DNA of 56,022 nucleotides. Source: Fidelibacterota bacterium (GTDB taxonomy: Bacteria > Marinisomatota > Marinisomatia > Marinisomatales > TCS55). Where the stretch lies: contig SCKQ01000009.1 of the NCBI GenBank assembly GCA_004124535.1, positions 1 through 56,022 of the forward strand. The letters run 5' to 3'. The notes beneath the pieces were generated by a model. That model saw only the letters and a program-made list of their open reading frames with translations. It made no database searches and was not told where the DNA came from. Every line of letters begins with the position of its first letter. Positions within the stretch are counted from its first letter, which is position 1. A program made the position numbers and the translations under genes. This document shows, one piece after another, positions 37,020-46,200 of the stretch.

Positions 37020-37021
37020 GC

Positions 37022-37655
37022 ATGAGTCTTTATAAAGAATTTGTAGAAATCCTGATCCCTACTGAATTAATCAAAATAGCCGAATTTCACTCAGAACAGC
37101 GTACAAAGTATATAAAGCGTCAGTTTTCACCTAGTCAGGCTCCATTAACCCATCTAGAGAGTAATTATATAGGTGTGCTTGGTGAATTAGCCGCAAGGCA
37201 ATACCTTGAACTTGAAATTGAGTTGAAAGATAGCTATAAAAATAATGAGGTTGATTTTGGTGATTTAGATGTAAACGGACTTATATATGATGTAAAAAAC
37301 AGAGGGTATTCCTGCAGAATATTACGATTTATTACGGTGCGGGGAAATAAAACCATGGAATCCATATGGATGCAGAGTTTGGACAGCCAAACATATGCAC
37401 CATTTGCCGAAGTATACCGGTGGACTAATATTTTGCGCAGTGCAAATACCAGCCGATACAAAAATATTGATAAAAAGTTTTGGAATTCGCACAATATTAA
37501 TTGCGAATCAGACCGTATTAATTGTAGGGTTTGCTAATCAAAGTGCAATTAAGGAAAAAAGCCTACTTGGCACACTCCAGAATCACCATCTGGAAAAAGA
37601 AGAAAATACAATTCAGAGAATTTTATTTTTCATCATTCAGAAATCACATCCATAA
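37022..37655 (+). pseudogene. PD-(D/E)XK nuclease-like gene disrupted by a frameshift at an A6 run
   Basis: In frame from the ATG at 37022, the protein shows a PD-(D/E)XK core: E55 in GVLGELAARQYL, an Asp in NEVDFGDLDV, then the YDVK strand (D90-x-K92). The frame then runs to a short C-terminus at 37537 that does not look like the fold. Moving to the +1 frame at the A6 tract (37294-37299) restores a natural DVKT motif. It continues openly to a stop at 37653-37655, with IKPWNPYG, YTGGLIFCAVQIP and VLIVGF, as in restriction nucleases. With five A's in place of six, the product would be 210 aa. It faces a DNA methyltransferase gene. It may be a true mutation, a slippage-phased gene or an assembly error. 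Confidence 0.68.
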
Positions 37656-37660
37656 AAGAA

Positions 37661-38446
37661 TTAATCTGATTGATATTGTTTTAATCGTTTTTTTCCTAGC
37701 TTTATATAGTTCTTGTTCAATTCATAACCTAAAAAGTGTCTTTTCACCATTTTTGCTGCCAGCGCAGTAGTTCCTGACCCTATGAATGGATCAAGAATGA
37801 TATCACCCGTAAATGAAAATAATTTAATTAATCGTAGCGGTAATTCTACAGGAAATGGCGCTGGATGAGCACGATCGTGTTCTGGATGAAATTTCCAGAT
37901 ACTGCTTATATACTCACGCCAGTCATTTTTGTCAAGTTTACTGTTGGTTTTTGTTTTTTTGTCCATCTTTTCAGGTAATCCATCTTTAACAAAGATATTT
38001 ATAAATTCTATTGTATTGAGACCGTAGAAGTTTGGAGGATGGGGATACGACCCCATCATCAATTGGTCTGTACTTCCTTTGTCCCAAATAATTAAATCAT
38101 AACGAAAAAATTCAGTATTATTGAGAATTTTGTATTCAATATCATTATTGATATTGAGATAATCTCGATTATGATGAGTGTTCATTGTTTTTTTATCCAT
38201 GGGTAATATTGGTGTATTGATACACAGTTTTCCATTTGGTTTTAAAACTCGAAAACATTCTTTCCAGACGGGATTCATACTCGATATATAATCTTCATAG
38301 GAATTACTGCTTCGCCCAATTTGATCCTGATGATCGTAATTCTTTGCATTAAAATATGGGGGACTAGTAACGATCAAACGGATTGATTCATCAGGTATTT
38401 CATCCATTAAAACGCAGGATTTAGTGTAAATGATATCTTTTTCCAT
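37661..38446 (-). CDS. Type II DNA methyltransferase, beta class (N4-cytosine or N6-adenine)
   Basis: This 261-aa enzyme methylates DNA using S-adenosylmethionine. The catalytic motif IV, TSPPY (residues 27-31), lies near the N-terminus, while the AdoMet motif I, DPFIGSGTT, lies near residue 218 with FLGYELN after it. This permuted order defines the beta class. SPPY favours N4-cytosine but does not exclude N6-adenine. The 3' end is 5 bp from the end of the convergent nuclease-like gene, so the two form a restriction-modification-like pair. It is one of only three minus-strand genes in the window. Confidence 0.88.
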   Translation of the reverse strand: MEKDIIYTKSCVLMDEIPDESIRLIVTSPPYFNAKNYDHQDQIGRSSNSYEDYISSMNPVWKECFRVLKPNGKLCINTPILPMDKKTMNTHHNRDYLNINNDIEYKILNNTEFFRYDLIIWDKGSTDQLMMGSYPHPPNFYGLNTIEFINIFVKDGLPEKMDKKTKTNSKLDKNDWREYISSIWKFHPEHDRAHPAPFPVELPLRLIKLFSFTGDIILDPFIGSGTTALAAKMVKRHFLGYELNKNYIKLGKKRLKQYQSD

Positions 38447-38571
38447 TGGAAGAAATTTGGTGTATCAATTAATCTTTGCAATTGCTAAATACTATGTTTT
38501 CTAAAAGCATCCAATTAATGATCAAAGTGTATTAATTTCTAAATAACGTAGATTAAAATTGCATACTGACC

Positions 38572-40230
38572 GTGGGTAAAAGAAAAAAAGCACAAAGAAA
38601 AGAACTCAAAAAATGGCAGGCTGATGCAAAATTTTCACCCGCCCGAGATTACAATTTTGACAGCATAAGTGGTAGGTCTCTCGATCTATTATACTATCCC
38701 CAAAATATTAATGATGAGTACGTCGAAAAACTTGGTTTCCCGGGACAATATCCTTACACACGAGGTGTTCATGCAAATATGTATCGCGGAAAACTTTGGA
38801 CGATGCGCCAATTTTCGGGATTTGGTACACCTGAGGAGTCTAATGAACGCTACCATTACCTACTAAAGCAGGGACAAACTGGGTTATCCATTGCCTATGA
38901 CATGCCTACCCTAATGGGGTATGATCCGGATCATCCAATCTCACTGGGTGAAGTAGGTAAATGCGGAGTGAATGTAGCAACGCTAAGAGATATGGAAATT
39001 CTGTTGAAAGATATTGATTTAGGTAAGATTTCCATATCGCAAACCATAAATGGCCCGGCCATGATTCTTTTGGCTTTTTATGTTGCTCTTGCCGAAAACC
39101 AGGGTGTCGCCTTGGATACGCTTCGTGGTACGTTACAGAATGATATTTTAAAAGAATTTACTGCCCAGAAAGAATGGATTTTTCCTCCGGAACCTTCCAT
39201 GCGTATTATCACTGATATGTTGTCCTTTTGTACGGAAAATATGCCGCAGTACAACACTATTTCTGTTTCGGGTTACCATATTCGCGAAGCCGGTTCTACA
39301 GCAGGTCAAGAACTCGCTTTTACATTAGCAGATGGATTCACCTATATCGATTATGCTTTAAATGCAGGATTACAGATTGACGACTTTGCACCAAGATTAT
39401 CCTTTTTTTTCAATTCCCATCTTGACTTTTTTGAAGAAATTGCAAAGTTCCGTGCTGCTCGCCGTATTTGGGCTCGCCATTTAAAAGAAAAATATGGTGC
39501 AAAAAATGAGCGGTCCTGGAAATTACGATTTCATGCTCAAACTGCAGGATGTTCTTTGACTGCCCAGCAACCGGAAAACAATATTTCCAGAACGGCCTTT
39601 CAAGCAATTGCTGCAGTATTTGGCGGTGCACAATCACTGCATACAAATTCAATGGATGAAACATTAGCACTTCCTTCTGAAAAAGCAGCAGAGATCGCAC
39701 TCCGAACTCAGCAACTCATCGCTTATGAGACGGGTGTGGCTAATGTTGCGGATCCCCTAGGAGGCAGCTGGCTGATTGAATCATTAACTGATCAGCTTGA
39801 ACAGGAAGCGGAGGAATATTTCGAAGAGATTGAACGGCTTGGAGGCGTTATCCAGGCAATAGAAAAGAGTTATTTTCAAAGAGAGATCGCCCGTTCTGCA
39901 AAGAACTACCAAAAACTTATTGATGAAAAACAGCTTTTTATTGTGGGAGTGAACCAGTTTGATAAAGATGATGAAAACATTGATATCCCTATACTTGAAA
40001 TTGGACCAGAGGCGGAACAAATTCAGGTAAAAGCTGTAAATGAATTGAAAAATACTCGTAATGAAACTGCTGTTCAACAAGCTCTTTACAAAATCCGGGA
40101 AACTTGTGCAAATGGTGGTAATATTATGCCACCAATCATTGAAGCATCAAAAGTTTATGTTACACTTGGTGAGATTGTGACTGCAATGAAAGCTGAATTT
40201 GGAGAATGGCAGGAAGTTGCAGTTTTTTAA
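38572..40230 (+). CDS. B12-dependent acyl-CoA mutase large subunit (methylmalonyl-CoA mutase family, isobutyryl-CoA mutase-type fingerprint)
   Basis: This 552-aa TIM-barrel catalytic subunit lacks the C-terminal B12-binding domain, so a separate small subunit must exist elsewhere. Substrate and CoA motifs [37 protein letters not shown] (H236) and [12 protein letters not shown] are present. At the specificity positions equivalent to P. shermanii MutB Tyr89 and Arg207, it has F81 and Q199, the pair reported for isobutyryl-CoA mutase (Phe80/Gln198 in IcmA). Interconversion of isobutyryl- and n-butyryl-CoA is therefore more likely than methylmalonyl-CoA. The start is the GTG at 38572; the N-terminus is Lys-rich. 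Confidence 0.85.
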   Translation: MGKRKKAQRKELKKWQADAKFSPARDYNFDSISGRSLDLLYYPQNINDEYVEKLGFPGQYPYTRGVHANMYRGKLWTMRQFSGFGTPEESNERYHYLLKQGQTGLSIAYDMPTLMGYDPDHPISLGEVGKCGVNVATLRDMEILLKDIDLGKISISQTINGPAMILLAFYVALAENQGVALDTLRGTLQNDILKEFTAQKEWIFPPEPSMRIITDMLSFCTENMPQYNTISVSGYHIREAGSTAGQELAFTLADGFTYIDYALNAGLQIDDFAPRLSFFFNSHLDFFEEIAKFRAARRIWARHLKEKYGAKNERSWKLRFHAQTAGCSLTAQQPENNISRTAFQAIAAVFGGAQSLHTNSMDETLALPSEKAAEIALRTQQLIAYETGVANVADPLGGSWLIESLTDQLEQEAEEYFEEIERLGGVIQAIEKSYFQREIARSAKNYQKLIDEKQLFIVGVNQFDKDDENIDIPILEIGPEAEQIQVKAVNELKNTRNETAVQQALYKIRETCANGGNIMPPIIEASKVYVTLGEIVTAMKAEFGEWQEVAVF

Positions 40231-40254
40231 TTCTTACAGATTTAATTATTATAT

Positions 40255-40689
40255 ATGGCACCGAAAAATAAAATAGTAATTACAGTTACTGGTTTTACTC
40301 TGGTCGCCCTGTTCTGGATTTATTGGGTCTCAGTCAATCCGATTGATGAAAAAGCCATGGTAAAATTCATTTCGGTCCAAGAAATATTGCAGACCGAGGA
40401 CAATGAACGAGTTCGAATTGGTGGAGTCGTCGCGGACGGATCCATTACTTTATCATCTACTAATAAACTTGAAGTGGCTTTTACATTAAAAGAGGGCGAT
40501 TCATTTTTACCAGTAGAATTTATTGGTACGCGACCAGATCTCTTTAAAAATGGTGCTGAGGTGATTGTTGAAGGATTATATCAGGAAGGTTCGTTTCATG
40601 CTGATATCTTGCAGACAAAGTGTGCTTCTCGTTATGAAGGAGATCTAAGAGATGCCTCGTCTTATAATCTTGATGAAATAGAAATATGA
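40255..40689 (+). CDS. ccmE: Cytochrome c maturation protein CcmE, CxxxY variant
   Basis: This 144-aa haem chaperone has one N-terminal membrane anchor (about residues 7-24) and a periplasmic OB-fold domain. In classical CcmE, a histidine in an HxxxY motif binds haem covalently. Here the site reads K-C123-A-S-R-Y127, a CxxxY motif known from the archaeal and sulfate-reducer version of the Ccm system. It begins 24 bp after the mutase gene and overlaps ccmF by ATGA. Confidence 0.9.
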   Translation: MAPKNKIVITVTGFTLVALFWIYWVSVNPIDEKAMVKFISVQEILQTEDNERVRIGGVVADGSITLSSTNKLEVAFTLKEGDSFLPVEFIGTRPDLFKNGAEVIVEGLYQEGSFHADILQTKCASRYEGDLRDASSYNLDEIEI

Positions 40690-42662
40690 CCCCAGTTCTA
40701 GGTAGTGTTTCCCTTAGCCTCGCTGCTGGTTTTGGGATTTTGTCTGTTATATTATTATCATTATACATTAGGTCTGGAGATTACCGGCTTTTCCTTGCGG
40801 GGAGACGAATGGCGATTATCGTCTCAGCACTCGTCATAATTGCAACGTTGTTGCTAGTCAAGGAACTCATTACAAGTAATTTCGACGTTGATTATGTCGC
40901 ACATTATACCAGTATAGAGACGCCTACTATCTATAAGTTTACTGCTCTTTGGGCTGGCCAATCAGGATCACTTCTGTTCTGGGTATTCATTCTTTCCATT
41001 TATAGTCTGATTATGATTTTTCAAAACAGAAATCGATATCACCGAATGATGCCTTGGGTTTTATGTGTAATATTGACAGTTCAGCTATTTTTTTTGATAT
41101 TAACAAATTTTATCACAAATCCTTTTGAACCTACAAATGCTGATTTTGTTATTGCTAATGGATTAGGCCTAAATCCGCTACTACAAAATCTAACAATGGC
41201 CATTCATCCTCCTGTGCTTTACTTGGGGTTTGTAGGATTTACCATCCCTTTTGCATTTACTTTCGCAGCGCTTTTGACCAATGAAAAGGGATCATTATGG
41301 GTTAGATCAATACGCCGCTGGTCGTTGGTTACATGGTTGGCCCTCAGTTGCGGTATTATTCTCGGTGGATGGTGGGCATATCAGGAACTAGGCTGGGGGG
41401 GCTATTGGGCCTGGGATCCGGTTGAAAATGCATCATTTATGCCTTGGCTAACTGGCACTGCGTTTTTGCATTCCATTATCATCCAAGAAAAGAAGAATAT
41501 GCTTCGTGTATGGAACACGATCCTCATTATGCTCACATTTGCATTAACTATTTTTGGCACTTTTCTTACTCGTAGCGGTGTCATGTCATCTGTTCATTCT
41601 TTTACTGAATCACCGCTTGGACCAATTTTCCTTGCTTTCGTTGCAATTATTGTAACCGTTTGTGCGATATTAGTTTTCCAAGGTTTACCGAAAATGAAAT
41701 CTGACAAACATATAGAATCACTTACATCGAGAGAGAGCGGATTTTTATTTAATAATGTTGTCTTTGTAACCATGTGTTTCGCCGTGTTTTGGGGTACTAT
41801 TTTTCCAGTAATATCCGAGGCGGTAAGGGGCACCAAGATTACTGTAGGCCCACCTTTCTTTAATCAGGTTAATGTACCAATTGGTCTATTATTGTTAATG
41901 TTAACAGGTGTCGGTCCATTACTTGCCTGGCGTAGAACTTCCAGAAGTAACTTTATAAAATATTTTTCAATTCCGGTTGGACTTGCGTTAATCGCGGCAA
42001 TCGTCTTTTTATTATTTGGTTTCCGGGACTATGTGGTTATTTCGCTAACGCTTTCTGTTTTTGTTGTGGTAGCAATCATTACTGAGTTTAAACGTGGAAT
42101 TCAAGCGCGAGTGAACCGTTTTGGTGAATCTTCTTTCGTAGCATTTCGCACGATGGTCAGGAAAAATCGTAGCAGATATGGCGGTTACTTTGTACACCTA
42201 GGAATTGTACTAATGTTTATCGGTTTTACTGGCCAGGCTTTTAATTTAAAGAAAGAATTCGGGTTAGGCATTAATGACCGTGAACATGTTGGAGATATTA
42301 ATTTTGAGCTTAAACAATTGCGGGAGGAGGAAAGGCCCAATCACTTTGCTTGGATAGCTGAGTTGCTAGTAACAGGAAAGGATGGTAACAGCATAACAAC
42401 CTTACTACCTGAAAAAAGAATCTATTTTCATCGTGATCCTAATCCTGACCGCAGACAACCGCATAGTGAACTCGATATACATACAACATTAAAAGGAGAC
42501 ATTTATTCAGTGTTTTCAAGTATCGATACTGATAATGGTATTGCTTTTTTTCAAATCATGATTAATCCCCTGGTTCAGTTTGTCTGGTATGGTGGATATA
42601 TACTTGTGCTGGGTACGTTGATTGCACTCTGGCCCTCCAAACGAGAAAAATTATTGACCTAA
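40686..42662 (+). CDS. ccmF: Cytochrome c haem lyase subunit CcmF
   Basis: This 658-aa polytopic membrane protein attaches haem to apocytochrome c. The haem-handling WWD domain is visible as WGGYWAWDPVENASFMPWL (about residues 236-254). Conserved histidines occur in AIHPPVLYLGF and elsewhere, and a periplasmic domain follows before the last helix. The length matches the family. Confidence 0.95.
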   Translation: MTPVLGSVSLSLAAGFGILSVILLSLYIRSGDYRLFLAGRRMAIIVSALVIIATLLLVKELITSNFDVDYVAHYTSIETPTIYKFTALWAGQSGSLLFWVFILSIYSLIMIFQNRNRYHRMMPWVLCVILTVQLFFLILTNFITNPFEPTNADFVIANGLGLNPLLQNLTMAIHPPVLYLGFVGFTIPFAFTFAALLTNEKGSLWVRSIRRWSLVTWLALSCGIILGGWWAYQELGWGGYWAWDPVENASFMPWLTGTAFLHSIIIQEKKNMLRVWNTILIMLTFALTIFGTFLTRSGVMSSVHSFTESPLGPIFLAFVAIIVTVCAILVFQGLPKMKSDKHIESLTSRESGFLFNNVVFVTMCFAVFWGTIFPVISEAVRGTKITVGPPFFNQVNVPIGLLLLMLTGVGPLLAWRRTSRSNFIKYFSIPVGLALIAAIVFLLFGFRDYVVISLTLSVFVVVAIITEFKRGIQARVNRFGESSFVAFRTMVRKNRSRYGGYFVHLGIVLMFIGFTGQAFNLKKEFGLGINDREHVGDINFELKQLREEERPNHFAWIAELLVTGKDGNSITTLLPEKRIYFHRDPNPDRRQPHSELDIHTTLKGDIYSVFSSIDTDNGIAFFQIMINPLVQFVWYGGYILVLGTLIALWPSKREKLLT

Positions 42663-42946
42663 TGTTTTCGATTTCAATGTTGATGCTCTTTTGTCTTTTT
42701 TCGTTGGTTTTCCTATACTCGATATGGCCGCTATTCAAGGGAATAATATTTAACCCATCGAATAGTCAGGATACACTGGATGCCCTAGAGCGTAGGAAAA
42801 CGATACTATACAGAGAAATTCAATATATAGATGCAGAATATGACATTGGTAACTTGAATAAAGAAGATTACAACCTTACGAGAACAGAATTAGTTCAGGA
42901 AACCTCCGATATTATAGCTGAAATCAAATTAATCTCATCGAATTAA
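42662..42946 (+). CDS. Short CcmI-like protein
   Basis: This 94-aa protein has an N-terminal membrane helix (about residues 4-27) and a helical tail with RRKTILYREIQYIDAEYDIGNLNKEDY. That tail resembles the first cytoplasmic segment of CcmI/CycH proteins (a basic LY-x-x-I-x-x-x-E-x-D pattern). The long TPR domain of full CcmI is absent. Its position between ccmF and ccmA supports a role in cytochrome c maturation. Confidence 0.65.
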   Translation: MFSISMLMLFCLFSLVFLYSIWPLFKGIIFNPSNSQDTLDALERRKTILYREIQYIDAEYDIGNLNKEDYNLTRTELVQETSDIIAEIKLISSN

Positions 42947-42958
42947 AGCGGTTAAATA

Positions 42959-43642
42959 ATGTTATCTGTAGCTAATATTTCTAAGAGTTTCTATCATAAC
43001 CCGGTTTTGAAAAATCTTTCGTTCAGAGTGGATGATGGGGATGTTATAGCACTGACAGGGAAAAATGGAGTAGGTAAGTCAACCTTACTACGGATTTTAG
43101 CGAGGATCAGCCATCCTGACGGCGGAACTGTAATCTATAATGGTGTTGATATATTCAAGGGTCAGGCGTCCGCAAGAAGCGGAATTCTATATCTAGGCCA
43201 CGAACCAGGGTTATATCCTTCGCTGTCGGCGATTGAAAATATAGAATTTGCGTGCAGAATTCATGGCAATTATCCAATAGAAGAAAATATCATCACTTCC
43301 CTGAAAAATATCGGCCTATCTAAACAGATTAAAGACCCTATAAAAATTTATTCAAAAGGCATGCTTCAGCGACTTAAATACGCATTAGCAAACTTATTAC
43401 CTTGGTCTATGCTATTTTTTGACGAACCGTTTTCCGGATTAGATATAGAAGGTAGAAATTTAGCACTGGGTTATTTAAATGCTTGGAAAGCAAATGATCG
43501 TGCGATGATATTTGTGACTCATGATGTAGAATGGGGATTATCGTTTTGCAACCGTTTATTATTATTAGAAGCAGGTTCTTTTAAAATTGATCAAAATGCT
43601 GATAGTATTGATGTGAAAACAATTATGAGTGGATTGCAATAA
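42959..43642 (+). CDS. ccmA: Haem exporter ATP-binding protein CcmA
   Basis: This 227-aa ABC ATPase releases holo-CcmE from the CcmABCD complex. Walker A is GKNGVGKST (about residues 34-42), the signature is YSKGMLQRLKYALA, Walker B is MLFFDEPFSGLD and the switch histidine is in FVTHD. The size and the following ccmB gene identify it among ABC proteins. Confidence 0.92.
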   Translation: MLSVANISKSFYHNPVLKNLSFRVDDGDVIALTGKNGVGKSTLLRILARISHPDGGTVIYNGVDIFKGQASARSGILYLGHEPGLYPSLSAIENIEFACRIHGNYPIEENIITSLKNIGLSKQIKDPIKIYSKGMLQRLKYALANLLPWSMLFFDEPFSGLDIEGRNLALGYLNAWKANDRAMIFVTHDVEWGLSFCNRLLLLEAGSFKIDQNADSIDVKTIMSGLQ

Positions 43643-43644
43643 AG

Positions 43645-44307
43645 ATGTTTTGGTCATTAGTACGTAAGGATTTGCTTCTGGAATTGCGTACGAAGGAAAT
43701 CACGATTTCGATGCTTGCATTTGGACTGGCGACTATTTTGATTTACGCTCTGGCCTTTAGTGTGTCTCCAGCAATGTATCGTTCATTTGCCCCAGGTCTG
43801 TTTTGGGTAATTATTCTTTTTGCGAGTGCGTTAGGATTAAACAGAATGTTTGTTCTTGAAAAAGAATTTGATGCTTTTAGCCTTTCTATATCAGCCCCGG
43901 TTGATAGAGGTATAATATTTTTAGCTAAATGGATTAGTGGAACCATTTTACTGATTATTTCTGAAATCGTTATTATCCCACCATTTGTTGTGTTCATGGG
44001 CTTATCTTTACCTAATAATTGGTTAATCATGATTATGATAATTATCATAGGAAATCTAGGCATCATGGCTATAGGTAGTTTAGTTAGCGGGTTAGCCATG
44101 CGGGCAAAAATGAGTGAAATCCTTTTACCGATTCTTCTTTTTCCTCTTGTTTCCCCGCTGCTCATTGGTTCTGTAAAAGCTACCAACGGTTGGTTTCAGG
44201 GCATACCATTTATGAATTGGCAATTTTGGGTTCTCTTAATGATAACTTTTGTAGTAGTATTTGCACTGCTTGGCTATACCATCTTCGACCACATTACTGA
44301 AGAATAA
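43645..44307 (+). CDS. ccmB: Haem exporter membrane protein CcmB
   Basis: This 220-aa permease has six predicted helices and begins with LVRKDLLLELRTKE. The FAPGLFWVIILFASALGLNR and EKEFDAFSLSISAP segments are conserved in CcmB. It is the ABC partner of CcmA; its end overlaps the ccmC start (TAATG). Confidence 0.92.
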   Translation: MFWSLVRKDLLLELRTKEITISMLAFGLATILIYALAFSVSPAMYRSFAPGLFWVIILFASALGLNRMFVLEKEFDAFSLSISAPVDRGIIFLAKWISGTILLIISEIVIIPPFVVFMGLSLPNNWLIMIMIIIIGNLGIMAIGSLVSGLAMRAKMSEILLPILLFPLVSPLLIGSVKATNGWFQGIPFMNWQFWVLLMITFVVVFALLGYTIFDHITEE

Positions 44308-44975
44308 TGCAGCGGTTTTTTTCTTACAAAATCAATTTCCTCTCTGGGGCAGTTGTTTTAGTCGCAATGGTTTGGAATATTTATAATATTTTTACCAATA
44401 CACCTATGGTTCCTGATCAGCATTGGGCACAGAAAATATTTTATATTCACGTACCAGTTGCGTGGACAGGATTTTTATCCTATTTCATTGTTATGTTAGC
44501 AGGAATATTATATTTGATTAATAAAGAACAAAAATGGGACCGACTTGGCCTTGCAGCTGCAGAAATAGGGACATTGTTCGTAACACTGGTATTAATTACA
44601 GGACCAATCTGGGCCAAACCAATTTGGGGTACGTGGTGGACCTGGGAGCCACGACTCACAACCACACTTATTTTGTTTTTAATATATGTGGGGTATTTCA
44701 TGTTACGCTCATTTGGAGGGCACCCTGAGCGGACTTCAAGGTATGCCGCAGTTCTAGGTATTATTGCCTTCATTGATGTGCCAATTATTTTTTATTCTGT
44801 CCGATTTTGGGAAGAACAATTTCAATCCCACCCGCAGGTTGAAATAACGCAGCAAATTCCAGACATTGTTATCCCTTTCCTGGTTTCGCTGATGATTTTT
44901 ACAATGCTATTTTCATTTATGCTACGCTTCAGAATGCATGTATTAAAAATCATTGACCCCAGAAATAGATTATAA
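44307..44975 (+). CDS. ccmC: Cytochrome c maturation protein CcmC
   Basis: This 222-aa protein has six helices and transfers haem to CcmE. The haem-handling motif reads WGTWWTWEPRLT (about residues 109-120), with Glu where most CcmC proteins have Asp. The flanking histidines, in IHVPVAW and elsewhere, are kept. It overlaps the tiny ccmD gene. Confidence 0.93.
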   Translation: MQRFFSYKINFLSGAVVLVAMVWNIYNIFTNTPMVPDQHWAQKIFYIHVPVAWTGFLSYFIVMLAGILYLINKEQKWDRLGLAAAEIGTLFVTLVLITGPIWAKPIWGTWWTWEPRLTTTLILFLIYVGYFMLRSFGGHPERTSRYAAVLGIIAFIDVPIIFYSVRFWEEQFQSHPQVEITQQIPDIVIPFLVSLMIFTMLFSFMLRFRMHVLKIIDPRNRL

Positions 44976-45103
44976 TGAAATATTATTTTTTTGGTAATTT
45001 CATTTCTGCAATCGTGATAGTAATAGTTTTTATAGCCGCTTGGTTTATAAGACAAATATTCACTGAAAAAAAACACTTCGAAAAGCAATCCAATAAAAGT
45101 TAA
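44975..45103 (+). CDS. ccmD: CcmD-like small membrane protein
   Basis: This 42-aa protein starts at an ATG overlapping the ccmC stop (TAATG). It has one hydrophobic helix (about residues 8-27) followed by a basic tail rich in Lys. CcmD proteins have this exact architecture and usually follow ccmC, where they aid release of holo-CcmE. Sequence is too short for certainty, so position and topology carry the call. Confidence 0.7.
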   Translation: MKYYFFGNFISAIVIVIVFIAAWFIRQIFTEKKHFEKQSNKS

Positions 45104-45126
45104 AGATATATAAGAGGTAGGTTTTC

Positions 45127-46200
45127 ATGGGAAAGAGAAAAATTATACATGTTGTAGGTACTGGAACTATTGGCGAGCCCCTTATTGGTCTATTAACGGA
45201 CTATAGGGATAAATTGGGCATCGATGAGATAACATTTCATAAAAACAGTGCATTACTTGGAGATTATACAAAAGTACTTGATCTACAGAATCGCGGTGCT
45301 CGCCTAGCAGTCGATAAAACAAAAGTAGATGAATTCTGTGCTCTTGATATGGAACCAGATTTCGAAACGGAAGAAGCGATTGGTCGAGCTACTATAATAA
45401 TCGACTGTACACCAAAAGGGATAGGTCATCGCAATAAAGAAAGGTACTATTCTAAATTCGCTGGTAAGGTAAAAGGTTTCTTAGCGCAAGGTAGTGAGTC
45501 TGATTTTGGGAAAAAATATGCGGTTGGTATCAATGACGAAGCGCTATTGGTTGAAAGTGACCAATTCATACAAATAGTATCCTGTAATACGCACAATATT
45601 TCTTGCATTACTAAAACAATTGCATTGGATGGTTTGGGATCTGAAAATTTTGTTGCGGGGAAATATGTCTGTATTAGACGGGCTAACGATATGCATCAGG
45701 AAAGTGGTTATATACCATCGCCGCAAGTCAATGTGCATCAGTCAGACCAGTATGGCTCACACCATGCTGGCGATGCTGCCGCAGTATTCAAGACATTAGA
45801 CATGGATTTGAACATGTTTTCATCAGCAATGAAGGTCAATAGCCAATATATGCATGTATTGTGGTTTAATTTGAGAGTAAATGAATCAATATCATTGAAT
45901 GAAGTGAAGGATAAACTGAATGCAAACAAATATGTGGCACTCACTGCAAAAGATATGACAAGCACAGTTTTTTCGTTTGGTAGAGATCATGGACATTATG
46001 GCAGGATATTGAATCAAACTGTAGTTGTTGAGCAGACACTGAACGTGAGAAATGGGAATGAAATCAATGGGTTTTGCTTCACTCCTCAGGATGGTAATTC
46101 GCTGTTGAGTAGTTTATCTGCTACTTTATGGTTTCTTTATCCCCATTCCTATAAAGACAAGCTTGGTTCTTTGTCTGATTTGTTTTTTGATCATATTTGA
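45127..46200 (+). CDS. Type II (archaeal-type) glyceraldehyde-3-phosphate dehydrogenase homologue
   Basis: This 357-aa oxidoreductase has an N-terminal Rossmann fold (VVGTGTIGEPL, residues ~9-19). The motifs CTPKGIGHRN, GFLAQGSES and the catalytic VSCNT (C153), then SHHAGD and FGRDHG, follow the archaeal NAD(P)-dependent GAPDH pattern and not that of bacterial GapA. A role in glycolysis or gluconeogenesis is likely, but a related aldehyde or acyl-phosphate substrate cannot be excluded. The N-terminal ~90 residues are longer and more divergent than in archaeal enzymes. A GAGGTAG Shine-Dalgarno sequence precedes the ATG. The stop overlaps the next gene's TTG start. Confidence 0.72.
   Translation: MGKRKIIHVVGTGTIGEPLIGLLTDYRDKLGIDEITFHKNSALLGDYTKVLDLQNRGARLAVDKTKVDEFCALDMEPDFETEEAIGRATIIIDCTPKGIGHRNKERYYSKFAGKVKGFLAQGSESDFGKKYAVGINDEALLVESDQFIQIVSCNTHNISCITKTIALDGLGSENFVAGKYVCIRRANDMHQESGYIPSPQVNVHQSDQYGSHHAGDAAAVFKTLDMDLNMFSSAMKVNSQYMHVLWFNLRVNESISLNEVKDKLNANKYVALTAKDMTSTVFSFGRDHGHYGRILNQTVVVEQTLNVRNGNEINGFCFTPQDGNSLLSSLSATLWFLYPHSYKDKLGSLSDLFFDHI

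Noticed and set aside
38447..38571. Promoters in the divergent gap between the methyltransferase and mutase genes
   Set aside because: The 125 bp is AT-rich and must hold start signals for both genes, but no box pair is convincing enough to mark.
43743..44186. 147-aa minus-strand reading frame inside ccmB
   Set aside because: Antisense shadow of a real gene; composition follows the ccmB coding strand.
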